The translations under genes and the position numbers were made by a program. A DNA stretch of 64,000 nt from Salinarimonas sp. (lineage in GTDB: Bacteria > Pseudomonadota > Alphaproteobacteria > Rhizobiales > Beijerinckiaceae). Below the pieces are notes generated by a model that saw only the letters and a list, made by a program, of their open reading frames with translations, did not search any database and was not told the origin of the DNA. The stretch's first letter is position 1. Each line of letters starts with the position of its first letter. Shown here piece after piece: positions 16,351-24,258 of this stretch. The stretch lies in NCBI RefSeq assembly GCF_040111675.1, contig NZ_CP157794.1, positions 1,102,001-1,166,000 on the forward strand. The letters are read 5' to 3'.

Positions 16351-17195
16351 GCTTCGCGGAGGCGATCCACGACGGCTGGGGGCAGAGCTTTCGGGTCGAT
16401 CGGCTCGTGCATTACGAGAAGACCGACCTCTGGGAGCTCGTGATCTTCGACAACGCCTCCTTCGGCCGCGTGCTCGCCCTCGACGGGGTGGTCCAGCTCA
16501 CCGAGCGGGACCACCACGTCTACCATGAGATGATCGCGCACACGCCGATCCTCGCGCACGGTTCGGTGCGCGAGGTGCTCGTGATCGGCGGCGGCGACGG
16601 CGGCGTCCTGCGCGAGGCGCTGCGCCACGCGGGCGTGCGCGTCACCCTCGTCGAGATCGACGCGCGCGTCATCGAGACGGCGCGCAGGCATCTGCCCTTC
16701 GTCTGCGCCGACGCCTTCGACCATCCCCGCGCCGAGATCGTCGTCGGCGACGGGCTCGCCTACGTGCGCGACACGGACCGGCGCTTCGACGTGATCGTGG
16801 TCGATTCGACCGACCCCGTCGGCCCGGCGGCGGCGCTCTTCACCGAGGATTTCTACCGCGATTGCCGGCGCTGCCTCGCGCCCGGCGGCGTGCTCGTCAC
16901 CCAGGCGGGCGTGCCCTTCTTCCAGGGCCCGCAGATCGCCGCCGCGCATCGGGTGTTCTCCGGCCTGTTCGCGCACGCCGCCTTCTACCTCGCCCACGTG
17001 CCGACCTATACCGGCGGCCCGATGGCGCTCGGCTTCGCTTCGGACACCGACCTCGCGCCGGGCGACCTCGCGACCCTGCGCGCCCGCTACGAGGCGGTGG
17101 GGCTGAAGACGCGCTACTACGCGCCCGATGTGCATGTGGGGGCGTTCGCGCTGCCGCCGGAGGTGCGGATGCTCTTTTCGGCGAGCTCGGGATAG
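16344..17195 (+). CDS. speE: Spermidine synthase
   Basis: Transfers the aminopropyl group from decarboxylated SAM to putrescine in the cytosol. The 283-residue protein shows the SpeE signature: WGQSFRVD with a Gln substrate contact, VQLTERDHHVYHEM, the VIGGGDGG nucleotide loop, LVEID, the catalytic VVDSTDPVGP aspartates and PTYTGGPM near the C terminus. Start GTG 16344 overlaps the speD stop by seven bases, indicating coupled translation. No ornithine or arginine decarboxylase is in the window, so putrescine must come from elsewhere. Confidence 0.95.
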   Translation: MLSFAEAIHDGWGQSFRVDRLVHYEKTDLWELVIFDNASFGRVLALDGVVQLTERDHHVYHEMIAHTPILAHGSVREVLVIGGGDGGVLREALRHAGVRVTLVEIDARVIETARRHLPFVCADAFDHPRAEIVVGDGLAYVRDTDRRFDVIVVDSTDPVGPAAALFTEDFYRDCRRCLAPGGVLVTQAGVPFFQGPQIAAAHRVFSGLFAHAAFYLAHVPTYTGGPMALGFASDTDLAPGDLATLRARYEAVGLKTRYYAPDVHVGAFALPPEVRMLFSASSG

Positions 17196-17369
17196 AGAAG
17201 ACCGGCGAAGGCGCGCGGACCGCGGCGCCGGCGGTGTGCAGCCCAGCGCTCGACGCCCCGCGCTTGACGCCGCGCCCCCACCGTGGTTTGCCCTCGCGCG
17301 ACCCTTCACCCCGTGCCGGCGACGACTGCCGACGAGACCGCCTTTCCGTCGAGAGGCGCTGGAGACGCC

Positions 17370-18170
17370 ATGATCCGCACCCCGCTCATGACCGTGATGG
17401 TCGACGCCGTGATGAAGGCCGCGCGCACGCTCAAGCGCGACTTCGGCGAGGTCGAGAACCTGCAGGTGTCCCGCAAGGGCCCGAGCGACTTCGTCTCCGC
17501 CGCCGACCGCAAGGCCGAGGCGACGCTGCGCGAGGCGCTGGCCAAGGCCCGGCCGGGCTATGGCTTCGTGCTGGAGGAGGGCGGCGTCGTCGAGGGCGGG
17601 GACAAGGCGAACACCTGGCACGTCGATCCGCTCGACGGCACCACGAACTTCCTGCACGGCATCCCCCAGTTCGCCATCTCGGTCGGCCTCGAGCGCGACG
17701 GCAAGATCGTCGCCGGCGTGATCTACGATCCGATCAAGGACGAGCTCTACGTCGCCGAGAAGGGCCAGGGCGCCTACCTCAACAATCGCCGCCTGCGCGT
17801 CTCGGCGCGCACCGACCTGACCGACTGCCTGATCGCCTGCGGCATCCCCTTCCTCGGGCATGGCAACCATCCGGAATTCCTCCGCGAGTTCGCGACGATC
17901 ATGCCGAAGGTCGCCGGCATCCGCCGCTTCGGGTCGGCCGCGCTCGACCTCGCCGCCGTGGCGGCGGGGCGCGTCGACGGCTATTGGGAGCGGTACCTGA
18001 ACACCTACGACATCGCCGCCGGGCTCATCCTGGTGCGCGAGGCGGGCGGCTTCGTCGCCGATGCGGAGGGCGGCGAGCAGATGCTGGCGAAGGGGTCCGT
18101 CGTCGCCGGAAACGAGACGGTCCAGCGCGAGCTGCTGCGCATCGTGCGCGCCGCGGCGAAGGCGGGCTGA
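17370..18170 (+). CDS. suhB: Inositol-1-monophosphatase family protein (SuhB-type)
   Basis: A Mg2+-dependent phosphatase of the FIG/inositol-monophosphatase superfamily, 266 residues. Metal-binding motifs are intact: an EEGG-type acidic site, DPLDGTTNFLHG, and the GSAALDLAAVAAGRVDGYWE region that binds the third metal. The longer frame starts at 17283, but ATG 17370 begins at the conserved N-terminal helix (MIRTPLMTVMVDAV). In enterobacteria SuhB also acts in rRNA antitermination. Whether this protein does so, or which sugar phosphate it uses, cannot be told from sequence. It is upstream of the MotA/MotB-like pair, 98 bp away. Confidence 0.9.
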   Translation: MIRTPLMTVMVDAVMKAARTLKRDFGEVENLQVSRKGPSDFVSAADRKAEATLREALAKARPGYGFVLEEGGVVEGGDKANTWHVDPLDGTTNFLHGIPQFAISVGLERDGKIVAGVIYDPIKDELYVAEKGQGAYLNNRRLRVSARTDLTDCLIACGIPFLGHGNHPEFLREFATIMPKVAGIRRFGSAALDLAAVAAGRVDGYWERYLNTYDIAAGLILVREAGGFVADAEGGEQMLAKGSVVAGNETVQRELLRIVRAAAKAG

Positions 18171-18268
18171 GGCGCAGAGGGAGTTCACCGGCGCGGAAGG
18201 CGCGTATTCGGCTTGACGGCGCGCGCCCGCGTGGTCACCTATGCGGGAAGCTGGGTAGTGGGAGCACG

Positions 18269-19261
18269 ATGGCGGCCGCGTCCAAAAAACCGATGAGCGC
18301 GCCGCGGATCTACCTGGTCCGCATGGGCGTCTTCCTGGTGTTGGCGGGTTTCCTCGCCTTCATCCTCTACGAGCCGATCTGGGAGGCGTTCCTCGCCAAT
18401 CCCGGCCTCAACGGCATCATCGTCGGCGTGCTCTTCATCGGCATCGTCCTTGCCCTGCGTCAGGTGGTGCGGCTCTTCCGCGAGACGCGCTGGGTCAATT
18501 CCGTCGATCTCGACACGGGCGAGAGCGTGGCGACGCGCCAGCCCGTCCTGCTCGCGCCCGTGGCGCAGGCGGTCAATTCCCGCGCGAATGGCGGCGGGCC
18601 GATCGGCCTTCCCGTCGCGACGCTGCGCTCGCTCCTCGATTCGGTCGCGGCTCGCCTCGACGAGAGCCGCGAGATCGTGCGCTATCTCGCCGGCCTGCTC
18701 ATCCTGCTCGGCCTGCTCGGCACCTTCTGGGGCCTGATCGAGACGGTTGGCGCGGTGGGCGCGAACATCGCCTCGCTCCGGTCCGGCGGCGACGCCGCCG
18801 TGCTCTTCGACGAGCTGAAGTCGAGCCTGGCCGCGCCGCTCACCGGCATCGGCATCGCCTTCTCGTCCTCGCTGTTCGGGCTGGGCTCCTCGCTGGTGGT
18901 GGGCTTCCTCGACCTGCAGGCGGGGCAGGCGCAGAACAGGTTCTTCACCGAGCTCGAGGATCACCTCTCCGCCTACGCGGTGGAGGACACGCCGCCGGTG
19001 AGCCTCTCGAAGCCGGGCGCGGCCGCCGGGGTGCCGCCCGAGCTCGCCGCCGCCATCGCCCGGCTGACCCAGGCGGTCGAGGCGGGGCAGGGCGGGCGCG
19101 CCACGAGCCAGGCCATGGCGAACCTCGCGGAGGGCATCCAGGGCCTCGTCCAGCACATGCGCGCCGAGCAGCAGATGATCCGCGACTGGGTCGAGGCTCA
19201 GGCCCAGCGCGAGAAGGAGCTGAAGCAGGTGCTCGAGCGGATCGCCTCGGAGAAGGCCTGA
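18269..19261 (+). CDS. MotA/TolQ/ExbB-type proton-channel subunit
   Basis: A 330-residue inner-membrane protein with about four transmembrane helices: two near the N terminus (about 17-37 and 47-67) and two in the MotA-like core, where YLAGLLILLGLLGTFWGLIETV matches the conserved channel helix and a second helix follows at about 190-215. A long charged, partly coiled-coil cytoplasmic tail (QRVAEQQMI...EKELKQVLERI-like) ends the protein. ATG 18269 starts right at MAAASKKP; the much longer open frame upstream covers suhB and is not real. It is followed after 4 bp by a MotB-like gene, so the two form a stator-like complex. No flagellar genes are near. Confidence 0.85.
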   Translation: MAAASKKPMSAPRIYLVRMGVFLVLAGFLAFILYEPIWEAFLANPGLNGIIVGVLFIGIVLALRQVVRLFRETRWVNSVDLDTGESVATRQPVLLAPVAQAVNSRANGGGPIGLPVATLRSLLDSVAARLDESREIVRYLAGLLILLGLLGTFWGLIETVGAVGANIASLRSGGDAAVLFDELKSSLAAPLTGIGIAFSSSLFGLGSSLVVGFLDLQAGQAQNRFFTELEDHLSAYAVEDTPPVSLSKPGAAAGVPPELAAAIARLTQAVEAGQGGRATSQAMANLAEGIQGLVQHMRAEQQMIRDWVEAQAQREKELKQVLERIASEKA

Positions 19262-19265
19262 GACC

Positions 19266-20285
19266 ATGGCGCTCGCGACCCGCCGCACCAGACGCGAGCG
19301 CGGCCTGAACTACTGGCCGAGCTACGTCGACGCGCTCTCGACCCTCCTCCTCGTCATCGTCTTCCTGCTCTCGATCTTCGTGCTCGGGCAGTTCTTCCTG
19401 ACGCAGGAGATCGCCGGGCGCGACACGGCGCTCGACCGGCTCAATCGGCAGATCGCCGAGCTCACCGACCTCCTGGCGCTGGAGCGCGCCCAGCGGCGCG
19501 ACACAGAGGACGAGCTCGCCGCCCTGCAATCGACCCTCTCCGCCACGGAGGAGGAGCAGGCCCGGCTCGAATCGCTCCTGGCCGCCGGAATCGGCCTCGA
19601 CGAGCGCGCCGCCGCGCTCACCGAGCAGCTCGACCTCGAGCGCGACGAGACGCGCCGGGCGCTGAACCAGGTCGACATCCTCAACCAGCAGCTCGCGGCG
19701 CTTCGCAGGCAGATCGGTGCGCTCGAGGCCGCGCTCGAGGCCTCCGAGCAGCGCGACCGCGAGAGCCAGGCCCGCATCGCCGATCTCGGCTCGCGGCTCA
19801 ACGTGGCGCTCGCCCAGCGCGTCCAGGAGCTCGCCCGCTTTCGCTCGGACTTCTTCGGCCGGCTTCGGCAGATCATCGGCACGCGCCCCGACATCCGCAT
19901 CGTCGGCGACCGCTTCGTCTTCCAGTCGGAGGTGCTGTTCCCACCGGGCCAGGCCTCGCTCCGCGCCGGGCCGCAGCCCGAGCTCGAGTCGATGGCCCGG
20001 GCGATCCTCGAGCTCTCCGACGAGATCCCGCCGGACATCCCCTGGATCGTGCGCGTGGACGGGCACACCGACATCCGGCCGATCAACACCGCCCAGTTCC
20101 CGTCGAACTGGTATCTCTCCGCTGCACGGGCGATCGCGGTGGTCGATTATCTGATCGAGGCCGGCGTTCCGCCCGAGCGGCTCCTCGCCGCCGGCTTCGG
20201 CGAGTTCCAGCCGCTGGACACGGCCGAGACGGACGAGGCCTACGCCCGCAATCGCCGCATCGAGTTCAAGCTCACGGAGCGCTGA
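19266..20285 (+). CDS. MotB-like peptidoglycan-binding protein with coiled coil and OmpA domain
   Basis: A 339-residue partner of the MotA-like channel. One transmembrane helix (about 20-45, WPSYVDALSTLLLVIVFLL) carries D22, in the place of the proton-binding aspartate of MotB. A long coiled coil (about 50-200, rich in Leu/Glu/Arg heptads) then spans the periplasm. An OmpA/MotB peptidoglycan-binding domain ends it, with VDGHTDIRPI, NWYLSAARA and NRRIEFKLTER. The coiled coil is much longer than in flagellar MotB. This pair beside suhB is, to my knowledge, recurrent in Hyphomicrobiales, but its biological role is not defined. Confidence 0.87.
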   Translation: MALATRRTRRERGLNYWPSYVDALSTLLLVIVFLLSIFVLGQFFLTQEIAGRDTALDRLNRQIAELTDLLALERAQRRDTEDELAALQSTLSATEEEQARLESLLAAGIGLDERAAALTEQLDLERDETRRALNQVDILNQQLAALRRQIGALEAALEASEQRDRESQARIADLGSRLNVALAQRVQELARFRSDFFGRLRQIIGTRPDIRIVGDRFVFQSEVLFPPGQASLRAGPQPELESMARAILELSDEIPPDIPWIVRVDGHTDIRPINTAQFPSNWYLSAARAIAVVDYLIEAGVPPERLLAAGFGEFQPLDTAETDEAYARNRRIEFKLTER

Positions 20286-20290
20286 TCCCC

Positions 20291-20315
20291 CGAACTCCGA
20301 GAGGGTCGAGGCGTT
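20291..20315 (+). promoter_or_regulatory. EcfG-type general-stress promoter ahead of the DUF892 gene
   Basis: CGAAC (20291-20295), 16 bp, then CGTT (20312-20315). The alphaproteobacterial EcfG/RpoE2 consensus is GGAAC-N16/17-CGTT, so there is one mismatch in the -35. It is 42 bp ahead of a ferritin-like stress gene, a common member of this regulon. Confidence 0.5.
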
Positions 20316-20356
20316 GGCCCGAGATCACGCCACCCCACCCGATCGGAGGCGAACCC

Positions 20357-20845
20357 ATGGCCGTGTCCCATCTGCGCGATCTCTACCTCGAGGAGCTGCA
20401 GGAGATGCGCTCCGCCGAGGACCTGATGACCAATGCGATGCCGAAGCTCGCCCGCCAGGCGACGCATACGGGCCTCTCCAAGATGCTCGAGGACGACGTC
20501 GCCGACACGCGCGCGCATCGCGAGCGGCTCGAGGCGATCCTCACGCGCCACGGGGCGAACCCGCGGGAGCACCGCGACCAGTCGATGGCGGCGCTCGTCG
20601 CCGAGGCCGAGAAATGGGCGGGGCAGATCGACGATCCCGAGTGCCGCGACACGGCGCTGATCGCCTCGGCCCAGCGCCTGCAGCATTACGAGATCGCCGC
20701 CTACGGCTCGCTCGCGACCTGGGCGAAGCAGCTCGGCTTCCAGGAGGATCTCGACCAGCTCCTCGCCATCCTCGACGAGGAGAAGCGCGCCGACGAGACG
20801 CTGACGGACCTCGCCAAGTCCGTCGTCAACCCGTCGGCGGCCTGA
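20357..20845 (+). CDS. DUF892 ferritin-like stress protein (YciE/YciF family)
   Basis: A 162-residue all-helical protein of the YciE/YciF family, a ferritin-like four-helix fold that can carry a di-iron site. Conserved acidic and histidine positions fall in LRDLYLEELQEM, EDDVADTRAHRERLE, LQHYEIAAYGSL and LDEEKRADETL, as expected for the iron-binding helices. The family is induced by stress in many bacteria. A GGAGG ribosome site precedes the ATG, and an EcfG-like promoter lies upstream. Exact biochemical activity is not established. Confidence 0.9.
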   Translation: MAVSHLRDLYLEELQEMRSAEDLMTNAMPKLARQATHTGLSKMLEDDVADTRAHRERLEAILTRHGANPREHRDQSMAALVAEAEKWAGQIDDPECRDTALIASAQRLQHYEIAAYGSLATWAKQLGFQEDLDQLLAILDEEKRADETLTDLAKSVVNPSAA

Positions 20846-20848
20846 GCG

Positions 20849-21040
20849 ATGGGCGACGTCAAGCGCAAGCAGAGACCGGAGCCCGCGGAGGCGCCGGGCC
20901 TCGCGGACGAGAGCGTCAACGCGAGCCGCCGGGCCGGGCCCGAGCCCGACCCGGGCGACGCGGCGCCGGCGGATCGCGCGAAGATCGCGACGGACGCGCC
21001 CGGCAGCCGGAGCCGGCGGGAGACCCGGGAGCGCTCCTGA
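20849..21040 (+). CDS. Small disordered hypothetical protein
   Basis: A 63-residue frame starting 3 bp after the DUF892 stop and overlapping the DUF3429 start by one base. It is rich in Arg, Glu, Pro and Ala with no hydrophobic core, so it would be intrinsically disordered. The tight packing between two genes favours real coding, but the composition alone would also be produced by any open GC-rich frame. I cannot suggest a function beyond likely co-induction with the stress protein. Confidence 0.4.
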   Translation: MGDVKRKQRPEPAEAPGLADESVNASRRAGPEPDPGDAAPADRAKIATDAPGSRSRRETRERS

Positions 21041-21525
21041 TGGACGCCCGCCGCCGCCTCTCGGTCGAGGAGCGCGCGCGCCCCTCCGCGATCAGCCGGT
21101 TTCTCGGCTACGGCGCGGTCGCGCCGGTGGCGATCCTGGTCGTCGGCGCGATCGTGCTGGAGGGTGCGCTCGCCGCGCTCGCGCGCCAGCTCGCTGTGCT
21201 CTGGGGCGCGGCGATCCTCGTCTTCCTCGCCGGCGTGAGGCGTGGCCTCTCGTTCCGCACCCCCGGCGGGGCGCGGGCGATCCAGATCGCGACGATGACG
21301 TGGTATTTCGCCGTCGGCCTCGCCGCGGCGCTCGCGAGCCTCGCGACGACGCTGCCCTGGCTCGGTCCGGCGCTGACGACGCTCGGCTTCGCGAGCCTGC
21401 TCGTCCTCGACCCGGCGGCGGCGCGCCGCGCGGAGGCGCCGCTGTTCTTCGAGCGTCTGCGCCCGCCGCAGATGGGCCTCGCATCGGCGCTCTACGCCGT
21501 GCTGCTCGTGGACGGCGTGATCTAG
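21040..21525 (+). CDS. DUF3429 membrane protein
   Basis: A 161-residue inner-membrane protein with about four hydrophobic helices. The segment LWGAAILVFLAGVRRGLSF fits the DUF3429 signature (helix, then a conserved FLxGVRxG). The start ATG 21040 shares its A with the stop of the preceding small gene. The longer frame from 20314 covers the DUF892 gene and is discarded. It converges with ligD, with a 4-bp overlap of the two stop codons. The family has no known function. It probably belongs to a small stress operon with the two upstream genes. Confidence 0.75.
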   Translation: MDARRRLSVEERARPSAISRFLGYGAVAPVAILVVGAIVLEGALAALARQLAVLWGAAILVFLAGVRRGLSFRTPGGARAIQIATMTWYFAVGLAAALASLATTLPWLGPALTTLGFASLLVLDPAAARRAEAPLFFERLRPPQMGLASALYAVLLVDGVI

Positions 21526-24251
21526 CGCCGGGCGCGCGCCGCCTTCGCTCGCGGCAGCGTCTGCTTCAGCTCTTGCATCCCCTCCCACGGGTCGCGGTTC
21601 AGGTACGCGAGGCGGGTGGGAAGGTTGTCGACGGTGAAATGGTTGGGCGCGATCTCGGGGCCGAGCTCCTCCCAGAAGAGCGGCGTCGCCACCGGGGCGC
21701 CGGGGCGAGCGCGGGTGGAATAGGCCGCGACCGCGGTGGCGCCGCGGCCGTTGCGCAGGTAGTCGACGAAGATCTTTCCCTGGCGCGCCTTCTTGGCGAG
21801 CGTGTCGGTGTAGTGCGCGGGGTCGTCCTTGGCCATGGCGGTCGCGATGCCCGAGGTATAGGCCTTCGCCTCCTCCCAGCCGACCTTCGGCGCGATCGGC
21901 ACGACGACGTGCAGACCCTTGCCGCCGGTCGTCTTGACGAAGCTCTCGAGCTTGTCCGCCGCCAACCGCTCGCGCACGGCCTGCGCCGCCGCGATCACCT
22001 CCGGAAAGCCGACGCCCTCGCCCGGGTCGAGATCGAAGACGAGGCGATCGGGCTTCTCCGGGTTCTTCAGGGTCGAGCCCCACGGGTGGATCTCGAGCAC
22101 GCCGAACTGGACCAGCGTCATCAGCCCGCGCAGGTCGCGCACGGCGATCACCTCGTCGTCGCCGATGGTGGGCGTCAGCACCGCCTTGTCCATGCCCTTC
22201 CAGGGGTGCTTGGCGAAGAAGCACTCCTTCTGCGCGCCGGACGGGCAGCGGATCAGGGCGAGCGGGCGGTTCTCGATCTGCGGCAGGATCCAGTCGGCGA
22301 TCTGCGTGTAGAAATCGGCGAGCCCCGCCTTGGTGACGCCCTGGCCCTCCCACAGAACGCGGTCCGCGCTCGTCAGCTTGATTCCGGAATAGGCGCCGGC
22401 CGGCTCCGTCATCGATTCCGCCTTCTTCCGCGCGGGTTTCTTCGCCGTCTTCGCCGGCTCGTCCGGCGTCGCGTCGACGGGCGTCGGCGCGGGCGCCTCG
22501 CGGGCGACCTCGCGCGGGTCCTTGTCCTCGCGCAGCCCCTTGTAGGACGCGTGCCGCAGGAGCCCGTCCGCCGTCCAGCCCCTGAGCTCGATCTCGGCGA
22601 CGAGCTCCGGCTTCGCCCAGCGGACCTTCGCGGCGGCGGCGCGGGGGAGGGGCTCCGCGAAGGGCGGCGCGTCGGCGTGGACCGCCTCGATGGCCTCGTG
22701 GAGGGCGCGCGCCTCCTTCTCGGTGAAGCCGGTGCCGACGCGCCCGACATGGACGAGATCCTCGCCCTCGTAGACGCCGAGCACGAGCGAGCCCACCGCC
22801 TTGCGCAGGTTCGTCGCCGGAACGTAGCCGGCGACCACGAATTCCTGGCGGGCGGAGCACTTGGTCTTGAGCCAGTCGCCGCCGCGGCCGGAGGAATAGG
22901 GCCGGTCGGCGCGTTTGGAGACGATCCCTTCGAGCCCGATCCGGCAGGCGTGGCGCTTCATCGCCTCGCCGTCGCCGGCGATGTGCTCGGAGAGGCGCAC
23001 CCGGCCGCCGGCGGGCGCGTCGTCCAGGAGGAGCGCGAGCAGCCGCTTGCGCTCCGCGAGCGGCGCGCCGGCGAGGTCGACGCCGTCGAGATGCAGGAGG
23101 TCGAAGGCCTGAAAGACCACGCGCGCCGTGTCCCCCGCCTTCAGCGCGGCCTGGAGACCGGCGAAGTCGGAGACGCCGCGTTCGTCCTCGACCACGGCCT
23201 CGCCGTCGATCAGGGCCGCTCCGAGGTCGAGTGCGGCGAGCGCCTCTGCGAGGGCGCCGAACTTCGCCGTCCAGTCGAGGCCCTTGCGGGTGAGGAGCTT
23301 CACCCTGCTCCCCTCGATGCGGGCCTGGAGGCGGTAGCCGTCGAACTTGATCTCGTGCAGCCAGCGCTCGCCCGACGGCGCCTTGTCGGAGAGGCTCGCG
23401 AGGCAGGGTGGGACGAAGGCGGGGAGGGCGGCTTTCTTCGCGCCCTTCACGTCGCCCGGGCCGGGCTCGGGAGCTTTCACGGTGCGCTTCGTCTTCGTCG
23501 TCTTCTCGGCGGCGGGTTTTTTCGCGGACGGCTTTTTCGCGGACGGCTTGGCCTTCGGGTCGGCGAGCTTGTCGTCCCAGTCGGCGCGCAGCACGTTCTC
23601 GGACTTCAGGTCCTCGATCGTGCGCCCGGAGCGGACCGAGGTGGTCTCCTCGGCGAGGACATCGCCGGCCCCGTCCGGCCGGGCGGCCTCGTCGTCGGAC
23701 TTGATCAGCAACCAGTTCTCCTTCGCGCTGGCGCGGCGGTCCTTGCCCGCGCCGGTGCGCACGAGATGCCAGCGGCCGCCGAGGCGCTTTCCCTTCAGCG
23801 TGAAGGTGAGCCGGCCGCGCTCCATGTCCTTGCGCGGATCGCCCTCGGGCTCCCATGCGCCCTCGTCCCAGACGATCATCGCGCCCCCGCCGTAGGAGCC
23901 CTCCGGGATCAGGCCCTCGAAGGTGAGGTAGTCGAGCGGGTGGTCCTCGGTGTGGACCGCGAGGCGCTTGTCGCCGGGAACGAGGCTCGGGCCGCGGGTC
24001 ACGGCCCAGGAGAGCAGCACGCCGTCGAGCTCGAGGCGCAGGTCGTAGTGCAGCCGGCGCGCCGCGTGCTTCTGCACGCAGAAGCGCAGGGGGGCGGGCG
24101 CGGCCTTCCTGCCTCCACGCCGGCCCGACGGACGGCCGCGCGGTTCGGGCGTCGCGGCGAAGTCGCGCTTGTCGCGATAGCGCCCGAGCGGATCGCCGGG
24201 CGGCGCCGCTTTCGGCTCCGCCGCCTTCGCCTTGGTCGCGCGTCGCGCCAT
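21522..24251 (-). CDS. ligD: Multifunctional non-homologous end-joining DNA ligase LigD
   Basis: A 909-residue LigD that processes and seals double-strand breaks with Ku. Domains run phosphoesterase, ligase, polymerase, as in Pseudomonas. The 3'-phosphoesterase (about 30-185) shows RLHYDLRLE and SYGGGAM. The ATP-dependent ligase has its adenylated lysine in EIKFDGYR near residue 300. The primase-polymerase part (from about 613) includes FDLDPGEGV and CPSGAQKECFF. Two Lys/Ala-rich linkers (about 215-250 and 590-612) separate the domains. It starts 8 bp after ku, so the two are one operon. Confidence 0.96.
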   Translation of the reverse strand: MARRATKAKAAEPKAAPPGDPLGRYRDKRDFAATPEPRGRPSGRRGGRKAAPAPLRFCVQKHAARRLHYDLRLELDGVLLSWAVTRGPSLVPGDKRLAVHTEDHPLDYLTFEGLIPEGSYGGGAMIVWDEGAWEPEGDPRKDMERGRLTFTLKGKRLGGRWHLVRTGAGKDRRASAKENWLLIKSDDEAARPDGAGDVLAEETTSVRSGRTIEDLKSENVLRADWDDKLADPKAKPSAKKPSAKKPAAEKTTKTKRTVKAPEPGPGDVKGAKKAALPAFVPPCLASLSDKAPSGERWLHEIKFDGYRLQARIEGSRVKLLTRKGLDWTAKFGALAEALAALDLGAALIDGEAVVEDERGVSDFAGLQAALKAGDTARVVFQAFDLLHLDGVDLAGAPLAERKRLLALLLDDAPAGGRVRLSEHIAGDGEAMKRHACRIGLEGIVSKRADRPYSSGRGGDWLKTKCSARQEFVVAGYVPATNLRKAVGSLVLGVYEGEDLVHVGRVGTGFTEKEARALHEAIEAVHADAPPFAEPLPRAAAAKVRWAKPELVAEIELRGWTADGLLRHASYKGLREDKDPREVAREAPAPTPVDATPDEPAKTAKKPARKKAESMTEPAGAYSGIKLTSADRVLWEGQGVTKAGLADFYTQIADWILPQIENRPLALIRCPSGAQKECFFAKHPWKGMDKAVLTPTIGDDEVIAVRDLRGLMTLVQFGVLEIHPWGSTLKNPEKPDRLVFDLDPGEGVGFPEVIAAAQAVRERLAADKLESFVKTTGGKGLHVVVPIAPKVGWEEAKAYTSGIATAMAKDDPAHYTDTLAKKARQGKIFVDYLRNGRGATAVAAYSTRARPGAPVATPLFWEELGPEIAPNHFTVDNLPTRLAYLNRDPWEGMQELKQTLPRAKAARARR

Positions 24252-24258
24252 GGCGCCC

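Noticed and set aside
18269..20285. Zorya-type anti-phage system
   Set aside because: ZorAB-like architecture alone is not enough; the genes that follow encode a ferritin-like protein, a small ORF and DUF3429, with no helicase or nuclease partner.
21600..24200. A CRISPR-like regular repeat signal from recurring Lys/Ala codons in ligD and ku
   Set aside because: The repeats are codon-level composition in linkers, without conserved repeat-spacer spacing.
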